This document shows positions 44,167 to 52,311 of a DNA stretch of 64,000 nucleotides, one piece after another. Source of the DNA: AWTP1-13 sp963832445 (GTDB lineage: Bacteria; Pseudomonadota; Alphaproteobacteria; Rhizobiales; Hyphomicrobiaceae). Below the pieces are notes generated by a model. The model was not told the origin of the DNA. It ran no database searches and was given only the letters and a program-made list of their open reading frames with translations. Position numbers and translations under genes: made by a program. How positions within the stretch are numbered: the stretch's first letter is position 1; each line of letters starts with the position of its first letter. The DNA lies in contig CAWHUM010000018.1 of NCBI GenBank assembly GCA_963832445.1, positions 124,001 to 188,000 of the forward strand, given 5' to 3'.

Positions 44167-44296
44167 GGCGCTCTCCCAGGCTTGTCGTTGACGAAGCGAT
44201 ACGCTTCGCAGCTGTAGACGACGTGGAGAAGACGGAGCTTCCGCGCTCACACACAAGTGATGGTCGAGCTGCTGCTGCAGTGCAACGAAGGCCGCA

Positions 44297-44986
44297 TCAG
44301 CCGTACAGTCGGTTGATGACGGCAGGTCGTACGCGGAGGAAATACAGCGCCAGGCAGCTCAGATTGCGCATCGATCGGAGCAGGTAGCCGTCGCGCCTGA
44401 ACCTCTGTGCGCTCGTCACCGCACGCGCCTGCAGCATCGCGATCTGCCGCCGCCCGAGCCGGCGCAGCAGATCGACGTCCTCCATCAGAGGATGGGGGTT
44501 GTGCCCGCCGGTCTGGGTGTAGAGCAGCTTTGGTATGAGCAGTCCCTGATCGCCGTAGGGCAACTTGAAGGCGGCGCAGCGCACCCTGACCAGCTGCTCC
44601 AGCACCCGCGGCCTCACCCCGATATCGTCGAGGGCGAAGCGGAAAGCTGCCGCCGCTTGGGGTCGTTTGCCGGCATCGACGGCGCCCATGAAGGCGCTGG
44701 CATCCCGCTCCCAGCCCTGCTCCAGGACGGTATCGTCATGCAGGAACAGCAGCCAGGGGAAGCGGGCGCGCCTGGCGCCGACCAGCATCTGGTAGCCGCG
44801 GCCTCCGCTGCGCTCCACGAACTGCGCGCCCGACTGGTCGGCAATGGCGCCCGTGCGGTCGGTCGAGCCGCCATCGACGACGATCACCTCCCGCACGATC
44901 CCCTCGACGGTCGCCGGCACCAGGGCCGTCAGCGTCTCGGCCAAGCCGGCTTCGGCGTTGAGCGTCGGTATGATCACCGAGATCAT
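44297..44986 (-). CDS. TIGR04283-type family 2 glycosyltransferase
   Basis: 229 residues. GT2 fold: ISVIIPTLNAEAGLAETLTAL, EVIVVDGGSTDRTGAIADQSGA, FLHDDTVLEQGWE (DxD-like) and LLIPKLLYTQTGGHNPHPLMEDVDLLRRLG, the TIGR04283 signature. C-terminal helix LSCLALYFLRVRPAVI may touch the membrane. Same strand as the TIGR04282 gene, its usual partner. Divergent from the radical SAM gene. Confidence 0.88.
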   Translation of the reverse strand: MISVIIPTLNAEAGLAETLTALVPATVEGIVREVIVVDGGSTDRTGAIADQSGAQFVERSGGRGYQMLVGARRARFPWLLFLHDDTVLEQGWERDASAFMGAVDAGKRPQAAAAFRFALDDIGVRPRVLEQLVRVRCAAFKLPYGDQGLLIPKLLYTQTGGHNPHPLMEDVDLLRRLGRRQIAMLQARAVTSAQRFRRDGYLLRSMRNLSCLALYFLRVRPAVINRLYG

Positions 44987-45077
44987 CAGGGGGCGCGTCT
45001 CCGTCTTTATGCGGCGGCACTATAGGTGCTGATGCAGGTGGCGACAGTGGCCATCTTCCCAGCGTGTTAAGAAAAAT

Positions 45078-45092
45078 GTTCTTGTTATGTTC
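45078..45092 (+). promoter_or_regulatory. LexA box (GTTC-N7-GTTC)
   Basis: GTTC at 45078-45081 and GTTC at 45089-45092 are separated by exactly seven bases. This direct repeat is the alphaproteobacterial LexA operator. It lies 25 bases before the radical SAM ATG at 45118, so that gene is probably in the SOS regulon. Confidence 0.6.
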
Positions 45093-45117
45093 TGGGCGGG
45101 CAGCTAGGCTGGGAACG

Positions 45118-46203
45118 ATGCACGACGATCCAACCCAAATAGACGGCGAGAGGCGGCGCGGCCGCGGAGCCCGCTCGAACAGGGTTGGACGCTACGAGAC
45201 CGAGCTGCGCGAGGCCTTCGACGACGGCTGGGAGAGCCTCGGCGAGCTGGAGGCCTTCAAGACAGAGGTCTTCCCCGAGACGGCCAAGAGCATCATTGCG
45301 CACAACGACAGCCCCGACCTCAACTTCTCCCAATCGATCAATCCCTACCGCGGCTGCGAGCACGGCTGCAGCTATTGCTACGCGCGGCCCACGCACGCGT
45401 TCCTCGGTCACTCGCCCGGGCTCGACTTCGAGACCAAGCTTTACGCCAAGGTCAATGCCGCCCAGTTGCTCGAGCGCGAACTCGCCAATCCCCGCTACGT
45501 GCCCAAGGTGATCGCGCTCGGAGCCGTGACCGATCCCTACCAGCCCATCGAGCGCGAGCATCGCTTGTCGCGCTCGGTGCTCGAGGTGCTCGACCGCACC
45601 AGCCATCCCGTTGGCATCGTCACCAAGTCGGCCCTTGTCGTGCGCGATATCGACATTCTCTCGCGCATGGCAAACCGCAGGCTGGTCAAGGTCGCAATAT
45701 CGGTGACCACGCTCGATCGCCAGGTTGCGCGCAAGATGGAGCCGCGCGCGCCCACACCGCAACGCCGTATCGACGCTATCAAAGCGCTGAGCGATGCGGG
45801 CGTTCCCGTGTGCGTGATGGTGGCGCCGATCGTGCCCGCCATCAACGACAACGAGATCGAAAGCATTCTGACAACCGCGCGACAAGCGGGCGCAACCGAG
45901 GCCGGCTACGTGGTGCTGCGGTTGCCGCTGGAGCTGAAAGAGCTGTTTCGCGAATGGCTGGCAACCGAGTTTCCCGACCGCGCCGCCCGCGTCATCAACA
46001 TCCTGCGCTCGATGCACGGGGGAAAGGACTACGTCGCCCAGTTCGGCCTGCGCCAGAAGGGCAGCGGCCCCTATGCCCAGCAGATCGGCCGGCGGTTCCG
46101 GCTGGCGAGCAAGCGCCTCGGCCTCAACGAGCGCCATCTGGCCCTGCGCACAGACCTGTTCCGGCGGCCGGTGGCCAGGGGCGGGCAGATGAGCCTGCTT
46201 TGA
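45118..46203 (+). CDS. PA0069 family radical SAM protein
   Basis: 361 residues from the ATG at 45118. Radical SAM cluster cysteines C80, C84 and C87 lie in GCEHGCSYCYARPTH; SINPYRGCEHGC and IALGAVTDPYQPIE are hallmarks of this spore-photoproduct-lyase-like (SplB-related) family. The product is not known for the family. A LexA box precedes it, in line with a DNA-damage link, which is inference. A hairpin follows the stop. Confidence 0.9.
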   Translation: MHDDPTQIDGERRRGRGARSNRVGRYETELREAFDDGWESLGELEAFKTEVFPETAKSIIAHNDSPDLNFSQSINPYRGCEHGCSYCYARPTHAFLGHSPGLDFETKLYAKVNAAQLLERELANPRYVPKVIALGAVTDPYQPIEREHRLSRSVLEVLDRTSHPVGIVTKSALVVRDIDILSRMANRRLVKVAISVTTLDRQVARKMEPRAPTPQRRIDAIKALSDAGVPVCVMVAPIVPAINDNEIESILTTARQAGATEAGYVVLRLPLELKELFREWLATEFPDRAARVINILRSMHGGKDYVAQFGLRQKGSGPYAQQIGRRFRLASKRLGLNERHLALRTDLFRRPVARGGQMSLL

Positions 46204-46204
46204 A

Positions 46205-46223
46205 CCTGACAGCGGCTGTCAGG
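46205..46223 (+). terminator. Hairpin after the radical SAM gene
   Basis: CCTGACAG and CTGTCAGG form a perfect 8-bp stem with loop CGG, starting two bases after the stop codon. Only a short CCTTT follows, so it may be a weak terminator or 3'-end stabiliser. Confidence 0.5.
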
Positions 46224-46389
46224 AGCCTTTGCAGCACCGATGCGCGCAAATTGCAGACCGGTCATAGGCACTTGATCTGGCATCACAATCTAGTCAGGGC
46301 GCGGGTTGCGCAGGAAACCACGGCCACAGGAACGCCCTATCGTGTGGCACCCTTCCGGGGGTGAAGGCGTGCGTTCGGGGAAGGCCTCA

Positions 46390-46746
46390 ATGATGAAGAA
46401 AACGAGGTCGAAGGTCGGCAACTTCCGCGCGGGTGTGCGTGGCCAGTCGTTCCCCGACGTGCGCTCGCGCGCGCTGGACTCGCTTGGCCGGGAGTGGCTC
46501 TGGGTGGTCGATGACCGCATGCGCGACTATGGCGAGATCGACTACGTGCGCCGCGTCATCCGCATCAACCACGCCATGCACAAGGAGGAGCGCGGGTCCC
46601 TCATCGACACGCTGTTCCATGAGGAGCTGCATCGCCTGTTCCCCAATCTCGGCGAGCGCGCGATCTGTGCCATGACCCGGCTCCTGCTGCCGACCTTGAG
46701 CCGACAGTACAGGGCGTGGCTCTATTCCCGCATCCGCCAGCGGTAG
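46390..46746 (+). CDS. Small HExxH-motif protein, putative metallopeptidase
   Basis: 118 residues from the ATG at 46390 with GGAAGG before it. H77-E-E-L-H81 lies in LIDTLFHEELHRLFPNLGE, the minimal zincin site, with a possible third ligand at E89. N-terminal part YGEIDYVRRVIRIN looks like the beta-strand seen before the active helix in small zincin-like proteins (SprT or ImmA-like). No signal peptide. The substrate is unknown. It follows the SOS-box radical SAM gene by 186 bases, so joint control is possible. Confidence 0.75.
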   Translation: MMKKTRSKVGNFRAGVRGQSFPDVRSRALDSLGREWLWVVDDRMRDYGEIDYVRRVIRINHAMHKEERGSLIDTLFHEELHRLFPNLGERAICAMTRLLLPTLSRQYRAWLYSRIRQR

Positions 46747-47082
46747 GTGGGCTGGTTGGCATTCGTTGCGCACCGATCGAAGTCCTGTACGCAAAAGCCT
46801 CAGCCGCGTCCCCGGCTGCCACTGACGCTGCCATGTCAAATCACCGCCCAAGAGCGGACGCCTCGACCCTCGACAGCGAACGGGGAAAATGTGCCAGGAG
46901 CCGACATGCACGAAGTGTCGCGCGAACTACCCATCAATCGCCAAATACAATCAGGGTTGCGAACTTGGCGCCCAAGTCGTGCGCACCCGTATCGGGGGTA
47001 TCGGCCCAGGATGCCGGCTTGAATGCTGACGGGCCGAGCTCCGAATTTCGCCAGGCAGGAAGGAATTGCGATTGAGGCCAGT
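46747..47082. other. Gene-free stretch, nothing recognised
   Basis: About 340 bases between the HExxH gene and the outer-membrane protein gene, which are convergent. No gene-like frame, repeat or strong hairpin was seen. Confidence 0.5.
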
Positions 47083-48141
47083 TCACTGCCTATGCGGGGG
47101 GGCCGCAGAGATCGAGAATGTGAGCCAAACGTTCCAGCCCTCGGCGCGGTGCTCTGCCTCGAATTCCTTGTACCCCTTCAGATTCAGGTAGCCTTCATGA
47201 CCGCTGCCCAGCGGAAGAACGTAGCCGATCTGCGGCCCGATGCCGAACACGCGTGACTCGAAGCTGCCGACCCGATCGCCCGCTCCGCTGTCGCCCGTGA
47301 GTTGCTGGTATACGTAGCCGACCAGACCCACTTGCAGCTGTTTGGTCAGGAACTTCGACATTCCCCAGTCCAGGTGCATGTCGATGCCGTTCTGGTAGTC
47401 GGTGTGGTGGTTCTCGAAATTGTAAGTGAAGCCGAGCACCGCAGAGAATTCGTTGCCGGTCTTCGCATTCAGATAGGTGTAGCCGAAGCCGCCATCCGCT
47501 GCGATGTGTCCCAAGCCAAGGTTTGCCAGGCGCTTCGCCTGGTAGTTGCCAATCGTCGGCACATTGGCCGTGATGTATGTCGTGTAGTTGTGCACGCCAT
47601 CATTCCACCGCAGCTGGGCCATGGGTGCCACATCGCCGAAGCCCGTCACGGAGTCGCTGGCGCTGCGGGATATGGTAATGCCGAGGGGCCCGGAACCGGT
47701 CACCGTTGCGTCAACGGAGCTGTCTGTGCGTCCGTAAGGCACCATTGCACTAAGGGTTAACTGTCCACCTAGGACCGGGGATTTGAGAGTGTAGTTCAGG
47801 GCGGCGAACGCGAGATTCGCCTCCGCATCCAGAACAGCCCTCAGGTTGCCGGCGAAGTTGACCGTGATGTTGCCGCGGGAGACCTGGCGCGCGAAGGCAA
47901 TGTCACTTCCGGCGTTGACGGAGGTATGGTAGTAGATGGTTGCGACTGACCATCCCGGTTGCACGGGAGCCGCAGCAAGGCTGCCGAAGAAGCCGGGAAT
48001 CCAGAAGCTCACGCCGCCCTCGTCCGCAACTGCGGCATTGGGCACACTCAAGACCGCGCCAAGCAAAAAAGCGCAAGTGAGCTTCGCGCCTCGAACCGAC
48101 TGCATGGCCCGCACATGCTTGAGCGCGGCATTGCTCCCCAT
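47083..48141 (-). CDS. SphA-like outer-membrane transporter (phenol-degradation MetA family)
   Basis: 352 residues from the ATG at 48141, behind GAGGGGG. Signal peptide (SVRGAKLTCAFLLGAVLSVPNAAVA) and a mature beta-barrel rich in alternating strands: GGVSFWIPGFFGSLAAAPVQPGWSV at the start, then AALNYTLKSPVLGGQL and a final strand WNVWLTFSISAAP. The COG4313 group is found with aromatic or lipid uptake loci. It likely lets hydrophobic compounds through the outer membrane. The arylsulfatase gene lies upstream on the same strand. Confidence 0.85.
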   Translation of the reverse strand: MGSNAALKHVRAMQSVRGAKLTCAFLLGAVLSVPNAAVADEGGVSFWIPGFFGSLAAAPVQPGWSVATIYYHTSVNAGSDIAFARQVSRGNITVNFAGNLRAVLDAEANLAFAALNYTLKSPVLGGQLTLSAMVPYGRTDSSVDATVTGSGPLGITISRSASDSVTGFGDVAPMAQLRWNDGVHNYTTYITANVPTIGNYQAKRLANLGLGHIAADGGFGYTYLNAKTGNEFSAVLGFTYNFENHHTDYQNGIDMHLDWGMSKFLTKQLQVGLVGYVYQQLTGDSGAGDRVGSFESRVFGIGPQIGYVLPLGSGHEGYLNLKGYKEFEAEHRAEGWNVWLTFSISAAPPHRQ

Positions 48142-48350
48142 GGCCCCCTCAATTTCTCTGTGGTGGAGAACAACGCACCGGAAACCGCGATACAATTCGC
48201 TATCCCTCAACGCTGTTGAGCGCCGCACACCGGCCTCTGTTCAACGCATTCTCCTTGTGTGGGCCACGTACGTCGATTCGCTCTTGCAGGAAAGGAACTC
48301 GGCGGGCCCCGCGAAGTCGGCAGGCCTCCGCGCCGCGCTGTGCCCTGGTC

Positions 48351-48372
48351 GCATCAGATTGTTGTCTGATGC
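48351..48372. promoter_or_regulatory. Perfect palindrome between arylsulfatase and outer-membrane gene
   Basis: GCATCAGA (48351-48358) and TCTGATGC (48365-48372) are an 8-bp inverted repeat around TTGTTG. It may be an operator for the outer-membrane gene 210 bases downstream or a terminator for the arylsulfatase gene. The rest of the 333-base gap is featureless. Confidence 0.4.
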
Positions 48373-48474
48373 AGGACATCTGCAAAGCGAGAGTGACCGT
48401 TGGGTGCTGATCGTAGCACGTCTGCGACGGTGGCCGCCGACGCCGAACGATGCCCGATTGGGCAGCAGAATTAG

Positions 48475-50052
48475 TCAGAAGCGCGTGATATTCGCTGCCG
48501 GAGGGTTCGGATAGCGCCGAAGACTGGCCTTGTATTCCTCAACGACCTTCAGTGCGGGGCTTATTACCCACTCGTACATCGCGCTGATGTTGTACTCCTC
48601 GCGCGGATCCGCCTCGATGTTGAACACCTTGGGGTAGCCGTTCATGGGTGCGGCGCCGCTGCCGGTCCCCGGAAGGAGGTGCGCCCCGCCCCAACCGCTG
48701 CGGCCGGGCACCACGTCGGAAAAGTACGTGCGGAACTGCTTCCAGCGCGCTGCAACCAGATCGGGCCCGACGAAGGTCAGCAGCGCGTCGCGCGCGCCAG
48801 GGTCACTCTTGCCGAGCAGCAGGTCGGTCTGATCGACGCCGTCGATTGGGCGATCGTCGGGCACCTTGCCGCCCGCGAGGTGAGCGAGCGTCGGGAAGAA
48901 ATCCATGATCGAGAACATCGCGTAGGATGGCCGCGGCTCAATCTGACCCGGCCAGCGGATCAACGCGGCGGTGCGGATCGAGCCTTCGCTGACGTCGCCG
49001 AGTTCGCCGCGGAAGGGACCGGGCGAGCCCATATCCGGCATGTCGCCGCCGAATTGGCGTACGACCTCGCCCTGGGGTCCGTTGTCGGAGGCGAACACGA
49101 CGATGGTGTCCTGCGCGAGCCCGAGCTCCTGCAACGCATCGAGCATGCCGCCGACGATGGCATCTCCCTCCATCAGGGAATCGCCGAACTGGCCGATGCG
49201 CGAAGCGCCCTCGAAGCGCTTCGAGGGGAGGTTCGGAAAGTGCGTACGGGAGATCGGCAGATAGAGGAAGAAGGGTTTGCCCGCCGCCTTCTGGCGCTTC
49301 ATAAAATCGATGCCGCGCTCTGCCAGCTCCCAGTCGATCTCGCGCCGCACGTCGGCCGTGTAGGGCTTCACGGCTTTCAGCGGCTCGCCCCGCTTGGCCT
49401 CGACGATATGCGGCCCCTTGTCGAGCGAGATTTCGAGCGATTTCGTCTGACGGGCCTGGCCGATCATCAGGAATGCGTCCCAAGTATCACCAGGCGGGAT
49501 GCCGTAGAATTCGTCGAAGCCCTTGTTCTGCGGCTGGCTCTGAGGTGCAGACCCCAGATGCCACTTGCCGAACATTGCGGTGGCGTAGCCAGCCTCGCGC
49601 AACGTTTCCGCCAAGGTGATTTCGGTGGCCGGCAGCGTACTGGGGCTGCCAGCTACCGCAACCAGGGACAGTCCGGAGCGAATGGAATAGCGGCCCGTCA
49701 TCAATGCTGCGCGCGACGGCGTGCATCCCGGCTCAACGAGGAACTGCGTCAACCTGAGACTTTCCCCGGCGAGCCGATCGATGCGTGGCGTCGGCGCGCC
49801 GCGCAGCTCGCCGCCACCATAGGCACCGATGTCCCCGTAGCCGATATTGTCAGCAAGGATGAAGAGGATGTTGGGCTTCTGGCCGGGCGGGGCGGTGGGC
49901 GACGGCCTTGGTTGAGCCCGAGCCTGCGCCGTCAACAAAGCGGGCACAGCCAACAGCGAACCTCCGCCCAGCAGCACATCTCGCCGCCCCAAACCCTGAT
50001 GGCACGCTCCGGCCTTCTCGTTCGACTTCTGGGGCCGTCGCTTCTCTTCCAT
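48475..50052 (-). CDS. Tat-exported arylsulfatase
   Basis: 525 residues. Tat leader LGRRDVLLGGGSLLAVPALL, then the sulfatase fold: KPNILFILADNIGYGD (metal D68-N69), and the formylglycine motif C110-T-P-S-R in GCTPSRAALMTGRYS. GKWHLG and FASDNGPQGE complete the site. It cleaves sulfate esters in the periplasm after conversion of C110 by a sulfatase-modifying enzyme, which is not in the window. The SphA-like barrel downstream could bring in the substrate or product. Confidence 0.93.
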   Translation of the reverse strand: MEEKRRPQKSNEKAGACHQGLGRRDVLLGGGSLLAVPALLTAQARAQPRPSPTAPPGQKPNILFILADNIGYGDIGAYGGGELRGAPTPRIDRLAGESLRLTQFLVEPGCTPSRAALMTGRYSIRSGLSLVAVAGSPSTLPATEITLAETLREAGYATAMFGKWHLGSAPQSQPQNKGFDEFYGIPPGDTWDAFLMIGQARQTKSLEISLDKGPHIVEAKRGEPLKAVKPYTADVRREIDWELAERGIDFMKRQKAAGKPFFLYLPISRTHFPNLPSKRFEGASRIGQFGDSLMEGDAIVGGMLDALQELGLAQDTIVVFASDNGPQGEVVRQFGGDMPDMGSPGPFRGELGDVSEGSIRTAALIRWPGQIEPRPSYAMFSIMDFFPTLAHLAGGKVPDDRPIDGVDQTDLLLGKSDPGARDALLTFVGPDLVAARWKQFRTYFSDVVPGRSGWGGAHLLPGTGSGAAPMNGYPKVFNIEADPREEYNISAMYEWVISPALKVVEEYKASLRRYPNPPAANITRF

Positions 50053-50318
50053 CGCGGATTTCTCTCATCGGGCAGCACGCCATAGTGCCTTGCCTCGGTG
50101 CGTCCTCGGGATCGGTGAAAACCCGGTCGATGCGCCGGTGAACTGTGGGAGTGGCTCGTTGACCGTCAGACGTGGCTGAGGTTCGCTTTGGGTCAGAACT
50201 GGCAATGGTCGGGCTGACTAGGGAATTTCTGTTCTTCGCCCAACAGCGGACTCTGGATGGCGCAGCCCCCGCTCCTTCTACAGCGTCCCTTTGACACCGC
50301 CCCTTCATCACGCGAAGC

Positions 50319-50334
50319 TGCCCCAAACGGGGCA
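50319..50334 (+). promoter_or_regulatory. Hairpin touching the rnhB ribosome-binding site
   Basis: TGCCCC-AAAC-GGGGCA forms a perfect 6-bp stem whose end is one to two bases from AAGG, the only Shine-Dalgarno-like site before the ATG at 50349. It might modulate rnhB translation. The 296-base gap before rnhB holds nothing else recognised. Confidence 0.35.
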
Positions 50335-50348
50335 AGGCGATTCGCGCT

Positions 50349-50981
50349 ATGCGGGCGACATTCGAGCTGGAAGCGGTCGAGCTCGAGATTCACGGCGGGC
50401 CGGTCGCGGGCGTCGATGAGGCGGGCCGGGGTCCCTTGGCGGGGCCCGTGGTCGCCGCCGCCGTCGTGCTCGACCCCTACAACATCCCGGACGGCATCGC
50501 CGACTCCAAGACCTTGGAGGCTGAGGTGCGCAGGAGGCTCTACCGGGAAATCCTCGACACCTCGCGCGTCGGCATCGGGGCCGCCGATGTCGAGCGCATC
50601 GACGCCGAGAACATTCTCAATGCGGCGCTGTGGGCCATGGCGGATGCGGTGGCGCAGCTCAGCTGCAAGCCGAGGCTGGTGCTGGTCGACGGCAACAAGG
50701 TGCCGCCTAACCTCGAATGCGCGAGCCGCGCGATCGTCAGGGGCGATGCCAAGTGCCTCTCGATCGCTGCGGCCTCCATCGTCGCCAAGGTGGCGCGCGA
50801 CACCATGATGATCGAGCTGGCGCGCGACTATCCCGAGTATGGCTTCGAGCGACACAAGGGCTATGGCACGGCCGAGCATCACGCGGCAATTGAGCGCTAC
50901 GGCGTTACCCCGCACCACCGCCGCTCCTTCAAGTCGGTGCAGTTGGCGCTGGGGCTGGTCGAGGCCGAGGCCCAGGCTTGA
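50349..50981 (+). CDS. rnhB: Ribonuclease HII
   Basis: 210 residues. D23-E24 in AGVDEAGRGPLAGPVV, D114 in LVLVDGNKVPP and the YGFERHKGYGTAEH block match RNase HII, which nicks RNA at single ribonucleotides in DNA and removes primers, using Mg or Mn. It follows a 296-base gap with a hairpin at its RBS. A gap of 163 bases separates it from the next gene. Confidence 0.96.
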   Translation: MRATFELEAVELEIHGGPVAGVDEAGRGPLAGPVVAAAVVLDPYNIPDGIADSKTLEAEVRRRLYREILDTSRVGIGAADVERIDAENILNAALWAMADAVAQLSCKPRLVLVDGNKVPPNLECASRAIVRGDAKCLSIAAASIVAKVARDTMMIELARDYPEYGFERHKGYGTAEHHAAIERYGVTPHHRRSFKSVQLALGLVEAEAQA

Positions 50982-51144
50982 GACCTCTGAAGCCGGGTCG
51001 TGGCAGCCTGCGCCACTCGGGCGCATTGGTGCCGGTTCCCAGGATATGCGCCCAATCCGGCACCCAAGCATTTTCCTGGCCGTGGCCTGGCGCGCTGCCG
51101 AACGCGCCTGACAAGCCTGCTCTCCCAAGCTATATGCCTCAGGC

Positions 51145-51726
51145 ATGATGCAGCGCGCCTACGCCTGGATGATGCGCACCGCCTCCCACGAGAAGGCGCC
51201 GCAGGGCCTGTTCTGGGTGTCGTTCATGGAAAGCTCGTTCTTTCCGATCCCCCCGGACGTCATGCTGATCCCCATGGTGCTGGCCAAGCCCGCCAAGGCT
51301 TGGGTCTATGCGGCGATCTGCACGGCTGGGTCGGTGCTGGGCGGCATCCTCGGCTACGCCATCGGCTATTTCTTGTACGAGACGTTGGGCCAGTGGCTGA
51401 TCAATCTCTACGGCCTTGCCACGCAGGCTGAGGCCTACCGCGCCGCTTACAACGACTGGGGATTGTGGATCATCCTCATCAAGGGCCTGACCCCTATTCC
51501 CTACAAGCTCGTGACAATTGCCAGCGGGGCGGCGGCATTCAATTTCTGGGTGTTCATCGCCGCCTCCATCGTCACGCGCGGCGCCCGCTTCCTTATGGTC
51601 GCCGCGCTCCTATATTGGCTGGGTGAGCCGATCCGCGAGTTCATCGAGCGCAGGCTCACGCTGGTGACGACCACCTTCGTAGTGGTCCTCGTCGGCGGAT
51701 TCGTAGCGGTCAGGTACTTGCTCTGA
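51145..51726 (+). CDS. YqaA family membrane protein (DedA/SNARE-associated)
   Basis: 193 residues. Re-entrant hydrophobic helices with the DedA-like SFMESSFFPIPPDVMLIPM, then GSVLGGILGYAIGYFLYE and IKGLTPIPYKLVTIASGAAAFNFWVFI. Family proteins sit in the inner membrane and support membrane homeostasis or lipid scrambling. The order yqaA-like then dsbB, 22 bases apart, is typical in alphaproteobacteria. Confidence 0.92.
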   Translation: MMQRAYAWMMRTASHEKAPQGLFWVSFMESSFFPIPPDVMLIPMVLAKPAKAWVYAAICTAGSVLGGILGYAIGYFLYETLGQWLINLYGLATQAEAYRAAYNDWGLWIILIKGLTPIPYKLVTIASGAAAFNFWVFIAASIVTRGARFLMVAALLYWLGEPIREFIERRLTLVTTTFVVVLVGGFVAVRYLL

Positions 51727-51748
51727 CAGCCAAACGCGACAGGGCTCC

Positions 51749-52273
51749 ATGCTGACACTGACCTCCCCCTTGCAGCGCACTTCCCCCTACCTGATCGGCG
51801 GGTTGGTGCTTGCGGTGGCGGTCGCGGTCATCCTGGCCGCTCTCGCCTTCGAGCACATCGGCGGCCACACGCCCTGCCCGCTGTGCCTGCAGCAACGCTA
51901 CGCCTATTACGCCGGCATCCCGGCGCTGCTTGCGGCCTTGGCCCTGCTCAAGAGGGACCGGGCCACGGCCGCGGCCGCAGTCTTTCTCCTGGTTGCGGTC
52001 GCTTTCCTCGTCAACGCTGGCCTCGGCACCTACCAGGCGGGTGCCGAATGGAAGTTCTGGGAGCCTCCGGCGTCCTGTGCCGCGCCGGCCGAGCTGCCGA
52101 GCTTCGACCTCAAGCGGGAGAGCTTCGATCGCATTCCGGCAAGCTGTGGCGTTGCCTCGTGGCGTTTCCTCGGCCTCTCCTTCGCCGGCTGGAACGTGGT
52201 GTTCAGCGTTGTGCTGGCGGCGGGCTCGCTGGCGGCCGCGTGGGAGGCTATGACCGGCCGCCCTGGCCGCTGA
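51749..52273 (+). CDS. dsbB: Disulfide bond formation protein B
   Basis: 174 residues, four membrane helices. The quinone-side pair C43-P-L-C46 is in HTPCPLCLQQRYAYY; the second pair is C110 (EPPASCAAP) and C133 (IPASCGVAS). DsbB re-oxidises DsbA and passes electrons to quinone. It is the likely partner of the YqaA-like gene in one transcript. mepA starts 38 bases later. Confidence 0.95.
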   Translation: MLTLTSPLQRTSPYLIGGLVLAVAVAVILAALAFEHIGGHTPCPLCLQQRYAYYAGIPALLAALALLKRDRATAAAAVFLLVAVAFLVNAGLGTYQAGAEWKFWEPPASCAAPAELPSFDLKRESFDRIPASCGVASWRFLGLSFAGWNVVFSVVLAAGSLAAAWEAMTGRPGR

Positions 52274-52311
52274 TCGGCCATAGCGCTAGACTTGGGCGTG
52301 TAGGCAGTCCA

